Assembly: GCF_009497155.1 (NCBI RefSeq)
Contig: NZ_WINI01000006.1
Location: 62,001-126,000 of the forward strand
Reading direction: 5' to 3'
Length of the DNA: 64,000 nt
From: Glaciimonas soli
Lineage (GTDB): Bacteria > Pseudomonadota > Gammaproteobacteria > Burkholderiales > Burkholderiaceae_D
The notes below the pieces were generated by a model. It did no database searches. It had not been told where the DNA came from and saw only the letters and a list, made by a program, of their open reading frames with translations. The translations under genes were made by a program, and so were the position numbers. Shown piece after piece: positions 43,595-53,422 of the stretch. Within the stretch, counting starts at the first letter, position 1, and each line of letters starts with the position of its first letter.

Positions 43595-44155
43595 CTAATG
43601 TGCTACATCATCACTTCGAAAAGTTTTTAAAACAGTTCTAAAAAAAATTACGATATCAAAACAAAAAGATTTATTATTTAAATACTCAATATCCAATTGC
43701 ACTTTTTCTTGAATCGATAACTCATCTCGGCCATTGATCTGTGCCCATCCCGTTAAACCTGGAAGTAATCCGTCTACACCAAATTGCGTCCGCAATGCTA
43801 TCAAATTTTCCTGATTAAACAATGCTGGACGAGGGCCAATAAAACTCATATCACCACGGAGAATACTCCACAACTGTGGCAATTCATCTAGGCTTGATTT
43901 CCGTAAAAAAGAGCCAATTGGAGTCAAACACTTTTCTGGATCTGGTAACAAATGCGTTGCCACTTCTATAGTATCAATCTGCATCGTCCGAAATTTTGGC
44001 ATTCTAAAAAGCTTATTTCCCTGTCCAACCCTATCAGACCAATAAATAATTGGTCCTTCAGATGTTAGCTTCACAACAAATCCGATAACCAGCATTGGAA
44101 TTGATAACGCTATCATAGATATTAATGCAAGAAAAAAATCAAAGACTCGCTTCAT
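43595..44155 (-). CDS. Sugar transferase, PglC/WbaP C-terminal type
   Basis: The 186-aa monotopic phosphoglycosyltransferase has one N-terminal re-entrant helix (KRVFDFFLALISMIALSIPM), the catalytic Asp-Glu region SSLDELPQLWSILRGDMSFIGPRP (in parts, about 88-111; the DE pair is the core) and PGLTGWAQINGRDELS (about 134-149). It transfers a sugar-1-phosphate to undecaprenyl phosphate. It is the short form, without the extra membrane helices of WbaP. Finding it beside a WecA-type enzyme means two unrelated initiators in one cluster. Confidence 0.9.
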   Translation of the reverse strand: MKRVFDFFLALISMIALSIPMLVIGFVVKLTSEGPIIYWSDRVGQGNKLFRMPKFRTMQIDTIEVATHLLPDPEKCLTPIGSFLRKSSLDELPQLWSILRGDMSFIGPRPALFNQENLIALRTQFGVDGLLPGLTGWAQINGRDELSIQEKVQLDIEYLNNKSFCFDIVIFFRTVLKTFRSDDVAH

Positions 44156-44356
44156 ACAAAGATTGATTAATATTGATTTGTAAGTCGACCAATCGCCTCT
44201 AGAATTGCCAAAATGCTCACCACGTTACCAGTTTTATTATTTTTTATCACATAAAACAATGTGGCACTGGTGCAACTGTAAAATGATAAGGGGGTTTTGA
44301 GAGTCTCAATCTAGAATATTCAAACAAGCCCGTATCCTCCCGCGATTCCAACAAAC

Positions 44357-45637
44357 TTATTTTTCTCTATAGCGTTCGGATAGAGTAGTTGGAGAATTTA
44401 ATAAAACTTCACCTGAAATAGCCGAAGCAAAATAACTTTCCAATTTATCAAATAGCCGATCACGATCAAAATTCTGCTCGTAATATGAGCGCCCATTTCT
44501 CGCCATTGCAATTAATTCCTCTGACGAAAAATGCGCCATTTTCTCTACAATTTTTACTAAGTCAGCAGAAGCCCCAGACTCACATGTCATTGCGCCACCA
44601 GACTCATCTAGCACTCTACGTGCTTCACCATCAATCATTCCGATAATTGGGCGCCGCGAGGCCAAATAAGCTTGCACCTTTCCAGGAATGGTGCGCGCAA
44701 AAATCTCGTTAGTCTTCAATGTTACTAAAAGAGCGTCTGCGCATTCAAAAAATGCGGGCATGGACTCAATTGGGAATCTCCCAACTAGTTGTACAATTTG
44801 CTCCAGATTCCGCGTTTTAATTTGCTCTGCAACCCATTCTCGATGGCGTCCGTCTCCTACAATAATCCATCGAATTTGTTTATTGCCCTTTAATGCCTCT
44901 GCAGCATCTAAAATGGATGGAAAATCTTGCGCCACTCCGATATTTCCGGCGAATAATATCGTGAAAAATTGGTTATCACGCTTGATAGCATCTTGCTTTG
45001 CAGAATTTGCTTGACCAAACACATCCTCCGCCCAACTTGGAAAATATAAAATTTTATCGGGGCGTTCACTTGCCGGACAATAATTGTGCACGGATTCTAA
45101 AAATGCACGGGATTGAATTAAAATATAATCACATTTAGAGTAAATCCATGTAACTAATAATCCTACCGTACTTAATATTTTCGATGACTTAACTACACCA
45201 ACGGCTGATAATGATTCAGGCCATAAATCCAAAACCCATAAAAATACAGGAGCGCGCTTCAAACGACCCATTACAATCGCCGGAATTGCTACTGTTATTG
45301 GTGACGTTGCATGTACAAAAATCACATCAAATTTCACCTTTTTTAATTTCCATGCGCCAATAATGGACGCACTTAAAAAAAAGGAAAGGTAATTTAATGC
45401 AAGTCTGATTTTACCGTTCCCTCTTAAAACATGTGGAACACGAACAATAGAAACATTGTGATAAGAGTTGAACTGGTCAGGATTTTTCTTAAAATCCGGA
45501 TGTAAACTACCTTCCGGGTAATTGGGTAGTCCGGTCAAAACTGTCACATCATGTCCGCGCTCGGAGAAATTCATTGCAAGATCATTAATGCGAAAATTTT
45601 CGGGCCAAAAATGTTGAGAAACAATTAAAATTCTCAT
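44357..45637 (-). CDS. WbuB-like glycosyltransferase (GT4)
   Basis: The 426-aa GT-B enzyme resembles WbuB/FnlD-type transferases found after fnlABC in other O-antigen clusters and thought to transfer L-FucNAc. N-terminal VSQHFWPENFRINDLA (7-22) and GLPNYPEGSLHPDF (35-48) are typical; the donor domain has FAGNIGVAQDFPSILDAAEAL and the ECADALLVTLK...E motif with KVQAYLASRRPIIG. It lies 42 bases after fnlC, supporting the assignment. Exact linkage is unknown. Confidence 0.85.
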   Translation of the reverse strand: MRILIVSQHFWPENFRINDLAMNFSERGHDVTVLTGLPNYPEGSLHPDFKKNPDQFNSYHNVSIVRVPHVLRGNGKIRLALNYLSFFLSASIIGAWKLKKVKFDVIFVHATSPITVAIPAIVMGRLKRAPVFLWVLDLWPESLSAVGVVKSSKILSTVGLLVTWIYSKCDYILIQSRAFLESVHNYCPASERPDKILYFPSWAEDVFGQANSAKQDAIKRDNQFFTILFAGNIGVAQDFPSILDAAEALKGNKQIRWIIVGDGRHREWVAEQIKTRNLEQIVQLVGRFPIESMPAFFECADALLVTLKTNEIFARTIPGKVQAYLASRRPIIGMIDGEARRVLDESGGAMTCESGASADLVKIVEKMAHFSSEELIAMARNGRSYYEQNFDRDRLFDKLESYFASAISGEVLLNSPTTLSERYREK

Positions 45638-45679
45638 TAAAATACTCTCTACTTTTGATAAAAGCCGTCGTTCTTATTG

Positions 45680-46807
45680 CTATTTTTTCCACACTACTTG
45701 ATTTACATAATTTGTATAACTATGAATTATGCGCAAAACTTTCTCCGAAACATTAGGCATGCTGTAATCGGCTATTAACCGTAAATCGCGCTCCCCACCC
45801 CGTGATTGATTAGACAAAATGGCGAGTCCCTGCAAAATGCGCTCAACTTCAAGTCCGGTCATCATTACCGCTGCTTCTTCCATACCTTCTGGACGCTCGT
45901 GCGCCTCACGAATATTTAGCGCAGGGAAATTTAAAATTGAGGATTCCTCTGTAATTGTGCCGCTGTCAGATAAAACAGCTCTAGAGCATGCCTGTAACTT
46001 CACGTAATCCTTAAAACCTAGCGGTTTAAGTAAACGAATTAATGGATGAAACTTAATGCCCTTGGCATCCACCTTCTTTTGCGTACGGGGATGGGTCGAA
46101 ACAATGATAGGTTCGTTATATGTTTCTGCCACCGCATTCAACGAATTAACTAACTTCATGAAATTGATATCCGAATCGATATTCTCTTCCCTGTGCGCAC
46201 TTACGACGAAATATTTTCCGTCTGTTAAACCTAAACGATTTAGTACATCGGAGGCATCTATACCCGCCTTGTAATGATGTAATACTTCATACATCGGGCT
46301 GCCCGTTTTGATAATTCGGTCAGGTAGCAATCCCTCACGCAATAAATATTCACGTGCAATATCGCTGTAAGTTAAATTAATGTCCGCTGTGTGATCCACA
46401 ATCTTGCGGTTGGTCTCTTCAGGAACGCGTTGATCAAAACAACGATTCCCAGCTTCCATATGGAAAATAGGGATTTTTCTACGTTTAGCAGGAATCGCAG
46501 CTAAACAACTATTGGTATCACCCAAGATGAGCAAGGCATCTGGTTGCTCGTCCGCTAAGACGCTATCCACAGCAATAATTATCTTACCGATAGTTTCTGC
46601 CGCGTTGGCACCTGCGGCATTTAAAAAGTGGTCTGGCTTACGAACTTCTAGGTCTTGAAAAAAAATCTCATTTAATTCGTAATCGTAGTTTTGTCCGGTA
46701 TGTGCAATTACATGATCACAATATTCATCCAGTTTCGCCATCACTCGAGACAAACGAATAATTTCTGGTCGCGTTCCAACGACCGTCATTACTTTCAATT
46801 TTTTCAT
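45680..46807 (-). CDS. fnlC: UDP-GlcNAc 2-epimerase family protein, FnlC/WbjD type
   Basis: The 375-aa non-hydrolysing 2-epimerase is the last step to UDP-L-FucNAc (from UDP-L-PneNAc). Seen: VVGTRPEIIRLSRVMAKL (5-22), HTGQNYDYELNE (36-47), the HMEAGNRCFD loop, SAHREENID (about 212-220) and a DSGTITEESSILNFPAL segment (about 290-306). The context directly after fnlB and fnlA points to the FnlC role rather than general WecB. Two bases separate it from fnlB. Confidence 0.9.
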   Translation of the reverse strand: MKKLKVMTVVGTRPEIIRLSRVMAKLDEYCDHVIAHTGQNYDYELNEIFFQDLEVRKPDHFLNAAGANAAETIGKIIIAVDSVLADEQPDALLILGDTNSCLAAIPAKRRKIPIFHMEAGNRCFDQRVPEETNRKIVDHTADINLTYSDIAREYLLREGLLPDRIIKTGSPMYEVLHHYKAGIDASDVLNRLGLTDGKYFVVSAHREENIDSDINFMKLVNSLNAVAETYNEPIIVSTHPRTQKKVDAKGIKFHPLIRLLKPLGFKDYVKLQACSRAVLSDSGTITEESSILNFPALNIREAHERPEGMEEAAVMMTGLEVERILQGLAILSNQSRGGERDLRLIADYSMPNVSEKVLRIIHSYTNYVNQVVWKK

Positions 46808-46809
46808 AA

Positions 46810-47916
46810 TTAAACCTTGTACGTAATCGTATCTGGATGCTGGCGATCAAATATCTCATTCGCCCATAACATGACAATCATTTCTTCATCACCAATATTG
46901 GTAATATCGTGCGACCAACCAGGAATTGTCTCAACCACCTCGGGTGAGTTTGCACTGGTGCTATATTCGTGCGTCGCCCCAGTATCAACATGACGGAAAC
47001 GGAAACGCGCTTCGCCCTTAATGACCAAGAACTTTTCAGTTTTCGTATGATGATAATGACCACCTCGAGTAACACCTGGATGCGCAGTAAAGTATGAAAA
47101 CTGGCCCGAGTCATGTGTTTTCAACATTTCGACAAAAACGCCTCTCGGATCCTCATGCTTAGTTAAAGCATAAGAAAACCGTTCAGGTGTAAAGTAGGTA
47201 ATGAAGGTTGAATATAGCGCACGCGTCAATCCATTTCCCACTGGTTCCGTTACAAGCGACTTCCGACTATCCTTGAATGTCTGTAATCGTTGCGCCAAAT
47301 CGCCAACCGTAATGCGGTAAGTCGGCCGAACTTCCTGGTATTCTTCACTTGATGGCCGTTGATCCATAACGCGCAAGAAATCAGCGATGACATCATCGAC
47401 ATACACCAATTGAATCTCGGCTGAAGGATCATTGATTTGAATTGGTAAATCGTGAGCAATATTGTGACAAAACGTTGCTACAGCAGAATTGTAGTTTGGC
47501 CGACACCACTTACCAAATACGTTAGGCAGACGGTAAATATAAGTTGCCACACTTGTTGCGACGGTTAATTCACGCAGAGCAACTTCTGCCAATCGTTTGC
47601 TTGTACCGTAAAGGTTATCGCGCTCTGCCTGAATAGAAGACGTGTAAACAATTGGCACTGAACGGCCACTGGCTCGAACCGCATTACACAAAGCAAGAGT
47701 TAAGTCCGCATTCCCCTCCTTGAACTCCACTTCCGTTTCTGGACGATTAATCCCGGCAAGGTGGAAAATGAAATCCGCCTCGGCTACTTTCTCGACCAGC
47801 GATGACAAAGAATCTGGCCTCTGGAAAGTGAGAGTCTCAACGTCGGCTCGCTCTCGTAGGTGTGCCAACAAATTTTTACCGATGAAGCCATTGGCTCCCG
47901 TCACTAACACTTTCAT
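46810..47916 (-). CDS. fnlB: UDP-2-acetamido-2,6-dideoxy-hexulose reductase (WbjC/CapF/FnlB)
   Basis: The 368-aa two-domain protein matches CapF/WbjC: an N-terminal SDR domain with VTGANGFIGKNLL (4-16) and the YGTSKRLAE catalytic Tyr/Lys (about 108-116), and a C-terminal cupin domain (about 250-368) with GGHYHHTKTEKFLVIKGEARF (in parts) holding a metal. It makes UDP-L-PneNAc by epimerisation and reduction in UDP-L-FucNAc synthesis. Gene order fnlA-fnlB-fnlC is kept with spacings of 4 and 2 bases. Confidence 0.93.
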   Translation of the reverse strand: MKVLVTGANGFIGKNLLAHLRERADVETLTFQRPDSLSSLVEKVAEADFIFHLAGINRPETEVEFKEGNADLTLALCNAVRASGRSVPIVYTSSIQAERDNLYGTSKRLAEVALRELTVATSVATYIYRLPNVFGKWCRPNYNSAVATFCHNIAHDLPIQINDPSAEIQLVYVDDVIADFLRVMDQRPSSEEYQEVRPTYRITVGDLAQRLQTFKDSRKSLVTEPVGNGLTRALYSTFITYFTPERFSYALTKHEDPRGVFVEMLKTHDSGQFSYFTAHPGVTRGGHYHHTKTEKFLVIKGEARFRFRHVDTGATHEYSTSANSPEVVETIPGWSHDITNIGDEEMIVMLWANEIFDRQHPDTITYKV

Positions 47917-47920
47917 TACG

Positions 47921-48955
47921 TTATCCCTCGGCTACCGCATTCTCGCCACGAACTATGGCACGAATAAAGTCAAGTTTCTGAAGTAATCCCTCCATACCGG
48001 CCACATCCAGGCGTTCTGTATTATGGGAGTTGTAGTCCTCGCAGTTAGAGATTTTTTGCTCGCCCTGCTCTACGAATTTGCCATAATTCAAATCCCTCAA
48101 ATCTGGGGGAACGCGGAAATATCCACCACGATCCTCTGCTGCAGCCATTTCCTCGCGGCTTAACAGGGTTTCATATAGCTTTTCGCCATGTCGTGTCCCA
48201 ATAATATTCACTTGGTGCTCAGGTTTTTTCATTACTGACAATAATGCATTCACCAAGGTTTCTACTGTAGCCGCTGGCGCCTTCTGAACAAAAATATCTC
48301 CGTTCGCACCATGCTCGAAAGCGTACAACACCAGATCAACCGCATCTTCCAATGTCATCATAAAGCGCGTCATCGCCGGATCCGTGATAGTAATCGGCTG
48401 CCCGGATCGGATTTGATCTACAAATAACGGAATTACTGAACCACGTGATGCCATCACGTTTCCATAACGCGTTCCACAAATTACCGTTTTCGCATCATCC
48501 ACATTACGCGATTTCGCCACCATAACTTTTTCCATCATTGCTTTGGAAATACCCATGGCGTTAATAGGATAAGCCGCTTTGTCAGTACTTAGGCACACTA
48601 CGCGGCGAACACCGTTTTGAATTGCAGCCTCCAACAAATTATCTGTACCGATAATATTAGTTTTCACTGCCTCCATTGGATGAAATTCGCAAGAAGGAAC
48701 TTGCTTCAAAGCTGCCGCATGAAAAATGAAATCAACACTACGAGTTGCATTCAACACACTGGAATAATCACGCACATCACCGATATAAAATTTCAGCTTA
48801 GGGCTGTTATATCGCTTACGCATGTCATCCTGCTTTTTTTCATCCCGACTGAAAATACGAATTTCGGCGATATCTGTATTCAAAAAACGTTTTAAAACAG
48901 CATTGCCGAAGGAACCAGTTCCTCCAGTTATAAGTAAAATTTTATTTTTAAACAT
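47921..48955 (-). CDS. fnlA: UDP-GlcNAc 4,6-dehydratase/5-epimerase (WbjB/CapE/FnlA)
   Basis: The 344-aa extended SDR starts UDP-L-FucNAc synthesis from UDP-GlcNAc. Seen: LLITGGTGSFGNAVLKRF (6-23), the NAD-binding fold with the FlaA1/CapE form, HAAALKQVPSCEFHPMEA (about 84-101) and STDKAAYPINAMGISKA (about 123-139), in which MGISK replaces the usual YxxxK, a hallmark of the CapE/FlaA1 group. First of the fnlABC set; the upstream GT gene is 45 bases away. Confidence 0.94.
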   Translation of the reverse strand: MFKNKILLITGGTGSFGNAVLKRFLNTDIAEIRIFSRDEKKQDDMRKRYNSPKLKFYIGDVRDYSSVLNATRSVDFIFHAAALKQVPSCEFHPMEAVKTNIIGTDNLLEAAIQNGVRRVVCLSTDKAAYPINAMGISKAMMEKVMVAKSRNVDDAKTVICGTRYGNVMASRGSVIPLFVDQIRSGQPITITDPAMTRFMMTLEDAVDLVLYAFEHGANGDIFVQKAPAATVETLVNALLSVMKKPEHQVNIIGTRHGEKLYETLLSREEMAAAEDRGGYFRVPPDLRDLNYGKFVEQGEQKISNCEDYNSHNTERLDVAGMEGLLQKLDFIRAIVRGENAVAEG

Positions 48956-49000
48956 TGAAAATTATTCCTATTAATACATTCAAAAATCAAACTATTATTA

Positions 49001-49735
49001 TCACAATGGTTTTTTAAACTTCAATTTAAAAACCCTGGCGACATAAGCCTTTATCAACACAATGCGAGATTTGACAATAACCAAAGCAGAGCGACGCTTC
49101 CTTGGAGTGACATTCAATTGATGAATTCGATGTTGGAGTGTTGCTATATTTAAATTATTCACTACACCAAATGTATTTGCTATTAAAGCCATCCAAATGT
49201 CATGAGATTCTGTTTTCGCTGGAATTGGTAAACATAGTTCTAAAAGTTCTTTTTTGAAAACAAAAGTACATCCGTAATATGGCATTTTCCCTAAAAATAT
49301 TTTTAACACTCTCGATAATTTAGATTTATTTTCAGGTTTTAATTTTCGAAATTCGCCAATATGTTTATCAAATTCATCTATAAGATCAAAATTACTTGCC
49401 ACTAGAAGCACAGACACATCACTTGTTAAGGATAGTAGCATTTTATCAACTCTGCCAGGCAACCATATATCATCTTGATCAGAAAGAAAAATATAATCAC
49501 CTGTCGCATAGGAGAGAGCTTTGGCAAAATTATTTACATGGCCAAGCCTGACTTTATTTATATGTATAGAAATTCTATTGTCTTTATAAGATTCAATTAG
49601 AGAAATAGTTTCATCCTCTGATGCATCATCACAAATAATTATTTCATCCATTGGTCCGATTTGATCTAATATTGAAGCCAATTGGCGCTCAATATAACTT
49701 GAACCGTTAAAAGTAGCAATACAAACACTAATCAT
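49001..49735 (-). CDS. Glycosyltransferase family 2
   Basis: The 244-aa GT-A enzyme: ISVCIATFNGSSYIERQL at the N-terminus (2-19), EIIICDDASEDET (30-42) and the metal-binding SDQDDIWLPGRVDK (about 84-97), all typical of O-antigen family 2 rhamnosyl- and related transferases. No membrane segment. Strongly AT-rich, like the genes next to it. With dTDP-rhamnose genes nearby it may transfer L-rhamnose; the exact linkage cannot be read from sequence. Confidence 0.88.
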   Translation of the reverse strand: MISVCIATFNGSSYIERQLASILDQIGPMDEIIICDDASEDETISLIESYKDNRISIHINKVRLGHVNNFAKALSYATGDYIFLSDQDDIWLPGRVDKMLLSLTSDVSVLLVASNFDLIDEFDKHIGEFRKLKPENKSKLSRVLKIFLGKMPYYGCTFVFKKELLELCLPIPAKTESHDIWMALIANTFGVVNNLNIATLQHRIHQLNVTPRKRRSALVIVKSRIVLIKAYVARVFKLKFKKPL

Positions 49736-49859
49736 AATAATTTTAAATAAAAATTAAATTGCTTATTCTTTTGAATGACATATTTCACTTGGGAGCACAT
49801 TTTCATAAAGTAGCTTCATCAAATCAATTTTATTGCATATAGGCAGTATATTTTATATA

Positions 49860-51029
49860 CTATGTCATGGTATTACATGGTTCCACATTAAAATTTGATA
49901 ATTTTCGAGCTGATTTCCGACGAATATTAATGATTAATGGCCATAAGAGTTGAAGGCTCATTCCAGTAAAAGCAATCATATTATCGAAAATAGAAAATAC
50001 AATTAAAGTATTAAGCAAAGCTAAGGCTGGAACAGAGTAAGCAGATTTTCTTATTGCTAGCAAATACCCAATAATAAATAAAGAAAAAAACGAAAACATA
50101 AAAATTGGCCCAAACCATCCAAGATAAGCATATGATCTGGCAAATAATCCTGAAGCATTAAGACTAGGTGATATTTGAATAATAGGTATTCTATCGTCAA
50201 TATTTGCCAATGAGAAAATACGCTTGGAAATAAAATCTGGAGTCATTTCTGACGTCACAAATTCCATAGCACTCCCATTTATTTTTGTCGAGTCACTCAG
50301 AGTCTTTTCAAAATTAGCTAGTGGAGATGTCAAATATATATATGTCCAAAAGTATGATTTCGGAACTTCGGAGTCAGAAAATTCTGGCGTAGGTTGCCCT
50401 ATTTCCTCAATGCCTCCCGCTCCTGAACGGATGTTCCCTAATAAGCCAAATCCATACAATACTGTTAAAGCGATAACTAGAGCAATCGAAGTTCGTTTCA
50501 ACCCTAATTTCCCACGCTTAATAATTAGAACAAATGCAAATGTAACCAATGTAATCAAAACTGCGCCACGATTAACAATTAATATATCGAATACAATTGG
50601 CACAATTGCTTCGAAAAGATAACGCGATTTATGCGAGTATAAATAATCAGCAAATCGAATAGTCGCAAAAGCACCTGAAAATGTTATAATCGCAACATGC
50701 AATGTTGGAATTCCAAATGTAAGATAGCTATATTCGTAGCGATTTATCACCATCCACAATGGTACTACGCCGGTGTAAGCTATATCTATAATTAATAAAA
50801 ATAACAATAAGGGAAATATCCACTTGGGCAACCTTCCTGGATTGTAATTTTTAATATTTTTAATATTTCTTGAAAATATTAAAGAAAGTGTAAAGGAAAG
50901 AAAAAATGTAAATGCGAAAAACATCAAAATATCTAATGACAAACCTGGATAAATACTAGACCAACCCAGTTGGTATGTCACTATCACAAAAAAAAATATA
51001 CCTATGTATATAATAAAAGGGTTTTTCAT
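49860..51029 (-). CDS. wzy: Candidate O-antigen polymerase Wzy
   Basis: The 389-aa, very hydrophobic protein has about ten to eleven membrane segments and one larger periplasmic loop (roughly residues 205-290), the usual plan of Wzy. Sequence similarity among Wzy proteins is low, so the call rests on topology, on the DILIVNRGAVLITLV segment seen in oligosaccharide repeat unit polymerases, and on its position among O-antigen transferases with a separate Wzx. It overlaps the upstream GT2 gene by 4 bases. AT-rich with signs of transfer. Confidence 0.78.
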   Translation of the reverse strand: MKNPFIIYIGIFFFVIVTYQLGWSSIYPGLSLDILMFFAFTFFLSFTLSLIFSRNIKNIKNYNPGRLPKWIFPLLLFLLIIDIAYTGVVPLWMVINRYEYSYLTFGIPTLHVAIITFSGAFATIRFADYLYSHKSRYLFEAIVPIVFDILIVNRGAVLITLVTFAFVLIIKRGKLGLKRTSIALVIALTVLYGFGLLGNIRSGAGGIEEIGQPTPEFSDSEVPKSYFWTYIYLTSPLANFEKTLSDSTKINGSAMEFVTSEMTPDFISKRIFSLANIDDRIPIIQISPSLNASGLFARSYAYLGWFGPIFMFSFFSLFIIGYLLAIRKSAYSVPALALLNTLIVFSIFDNMIAFTGMSLQLLWPLIINIRRKSARKLSNFNVEPCNTMT

Positions 51030-51931
51030 AATTTATTTTTTCCCAATTTCCCAATACATCCATCAACCAATCCTCGCATTCCATATCTAAGAGATTTCAA
51101 GGGAAATTTATCTGAAAAAATGGAAGAAAATATTCCATTAAGAATAGTTTTGAATAAATAAATTCTTTGAGAAATCATTAATGGCTCATGGAAAATTTGA
51201 TATATTGAGTTTCTCAATTGATAATATCTTCTTATTGGACTATAAGAACTCAGAGAAAATTTAGAAATTTTTGTTATTTTTTCTGATAACTCATGAACCA
51301 TGTGCGCTTTAGTAGTACCCAACACAACATAATTATGTCGTATTGCATTCCAGCACCAATTCGTGTCCACTAAATCTATGAATAACCGATTGTCGAATTT
51401 CATATTTTTTGACCAAATACCGACGTCCAAAAGGCATCCAGATGTAATCACATGAGACACAGGTTGAGTTTCTTTTTTTTCTTCGCCATACCATTTTTTT
51501 ATTTGAAAATTTGAAAATTTGATAAATGGCATATAAACAATATCATTTCCTCGCATATCAACAATTTGAGGACCAATTGCAACAGCTTTACAATCGGTAT
51601 TTTTATATTCTACAAGTTCATTTAATAAAGTAGTAATCATTCCTTTTTCAGGAGCGCTATCTTGATCAAACGATACGGCAAATCGATAATCTCCTTCATT
51701 TGCAACGCCACAACCTATATTTAGCGCTGTAGCAACGCCTAGATTTTCATCGTTGCAAACCACATTTAATTTATCACTACCAGCTTTAAGTGATTTTATG
51801 TCTTCATTACTTAAGCCGCCATTATTAATTATAATTATCAATTCAACTTCAGAATCAATTGCACGTATTAAATTCAACAAACAATTGCAATCAGGGTTAA
51901 AACATATAATGATAGCTGCGACAGAGTTCAT
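51026..51931 (-). CDS. Glycosyltransferase family 2, rhamnosyltransferase-like
   Basis: The 301-aa protein of the RfbN/WbbL-like GT2 group: AAIIICFNPDCNCLLNLI (5-22), IIINNGG, the ATALNIGCGVANEGDY helix and the DQDSAPEKGMITTLL acidic motif (about 89-103), then the ITSGCLLDVGIW segment (about 162-173) typical of rhamnosyltransferases. The context of dTDP-rhamnose synthesis supports transfer of L-rhamnose. Coupled to the Wzy gene by overlap at 51026-51029. Long AT-rich non-coding stretch upstream (51932-52144). Confidence 0.88.
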   Translation of the reverse strand: MNSVAAIIICFNPDCNCLLNLIRAIDSEVELIIIINNGGLSNEDIKSLKAGSDKLNVVCNDENLGVATALNIGCGVANEGDYRFAVSFDQDSAPEKGMITTLLNELVEYKNTDCKAVAIGPQIVDMRGNDIVYMPFIKFSNFQIKKWYGEEKKETQPVSHVITSGCLLDVGIWSKNMKFDNRLFIDLVDTNWCWNAIRHNYVVLGTTKAHMVHELSEKITKISKFSLSSYSPIRRYYQLRNSIYQIFHEPLMISQRIYLFKTILNGIFSSIFSDKFPLKSLRYGMRGLVDGCIGKLGKNKL

Positions 51932-52144
51932 AAAAAATTGCTTATTAAAAGTGAGATATTAATTGAGAAAATTTAATTGCGGGCCTTAGTCAGAAAAATA
52001 AATTTACTCAAATTTAATTTCAATATAATTTTCATTACTAAACCAAGAAAAGTATAATAATTATTAAACAATATATACAACTCTATGTTCTAAAATTTAG
52101 TAAATTTAATTTAATAAAATTCAAAACAGATTATGTACATTTTA

Positions 52145-53422
52145 TTAAGTTAGTTTATTTAGGGTTTTCTTGGCCATCACCAATAAACACACAAGATCCC
52201 CCCCCACTCTAATAGTCCAAACAATTGCAGCACCAAGAATTCCGAATGTGTGCAAGAAAAAATACAGTAATGGAATATAAATCAATAATTCCAATGCATG
52301 TAATCGCGCCGTTATTTGTGCATTCCCTGTTGCCTGAATTGCCGCAAATGGGATAAATGCAATTCCATTAAAGAGAATCCCTACGCTCATGATGCTAACA
52401 ATCGCCCATGATTTTTGTGCAAAATCCTTACCCAACCAAATAGATAATCCCCAATACGACCCCAGAGCAATAATTAGGCAAATAGGTGCTAAAATTCCAG
52501 CAACCACCTTCATAGAGTTGTAATAAACTTTTTTGGCCTCTGCAGAATCAACCATTAATTTTGAGGCTAAACGCGGAAATAATGCACCACTTAGCGCTGC
52601 AGGTATGATCAATACGCGCATCAAAACTTCTGATGGAACTGTGTAATAAGCCACTGCACTTGCTCCCAATACTGCAGATATTACAAAGCGATCAGCAGTT
52701 ACCATCAATGGACTAATGATATTGGAAACAGTCATCCAAACGCCAAAAGAAAGTAGTCCTTTTATATCTTTGGCGCTTGCTTTTTTCTGCCACCAATTAT
52801 TTGATAATTTTTTATTAACAAGTGCAATATGTGCAAAAGTAACTATTAGTCGTGCCGCTACCAAACTAACAACCATCCAGGCTAATGATGGACCCAATAG
52901 CATTACACTTAGTGCTGGCAAACCGAAATTTGCGGCACCTAATAAAACCCTTAAGAGGTTGATATCCTTAAAATCTTCATAAGCCTCTAAAACCCCTCTC
53001 AAACCAGTGGTAACCGTCGTCAGGGGAATCCCGAAAGCAGCAATCAAAAGACAGCGCACAGTATCGGCTTGCAATGATTCGCTAACTTTTAGCCAACTAT
53101 GTCCAAGTGGCGAAGCGAAAATTGCCAGTATAAAACCGCCGAGTATTCCTGTGATCGCAGTGAAAATTAAGCCAGACTTAACTAATTCTGGCACCCTACC
53201 TTGATCATCGGACACCAGACAGGATGCTACTTTTTGTGTTAATGCGCGCCCTAATCCAAAATCGAACAAACTAAAGTAGCCAATAAGTGCCCAAACAAGC
53301 GTAAGAATACCAAAGGCCTCTACCCCAATATGCTTAATCAAATAGGGGATTGTTATTACACCAAGCAAAAATGGTAATCCACTACCTACTAAATTCCAGA
53401 CTGTATTACGCTTTAAAGACAT
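52145..53422 (-). CDS. wzx: O-antigen flippase Wzx
   Basis: The 425-aa MATE/MOP-superfamily protein has about 12 membrane segments; the N-terminal NTVWNLVGSGLPFLLGVITIPY and GVEAFGILTLVWALIGYFSLFDFGLGRAL segments (in parts) are the polysaccharide biosynthesis flippase signature. It moves undecaprenyl-diphosphate-linked repeat units to the periplasm for Wzy. Start overlaps the rfbD stop by one base (TAATG), linking it to the dTDP-rhamnose genes. It is less AT-rich than the genes that follow. Confidence 0.92.
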   Translation of the reverse strand: MSLKRNTVWNLVGSGLPFLLGVITIPYLIKHIGVEAFGILTLVWALIGYFSLFDFGLGRALTQKVASCLVSDDQGRVPELVKSGLIFTAITGILGGFILAIFASPLGHSWLKVSESLQADTVRCLLIAAFGIPLTTVTTGLRGVLEAYEDFKDINLLRVLLGAANFGLPALSVMLLGPSLAWMVVSLVAARLIVTFAHIALVNKKLSNNWWQKKASAKDIKGLLSFGVWMTVSNIISPLMVTADRFVISAVLGASAVAYYTVPSEVLMRVLIIPAALSGALFPRLASKLMVDSAEAKKVYYNSMKVVAGILAPICLIIALGSYWGLSIWLGKDFAQKSWAIVSIMSVGILFNGIAFIPFAAIQATGNAQITARLHALELLIYIPLLYFFLHTFGILGAAIVWTIRVGGDLVCLLVMAKKTLNKLT

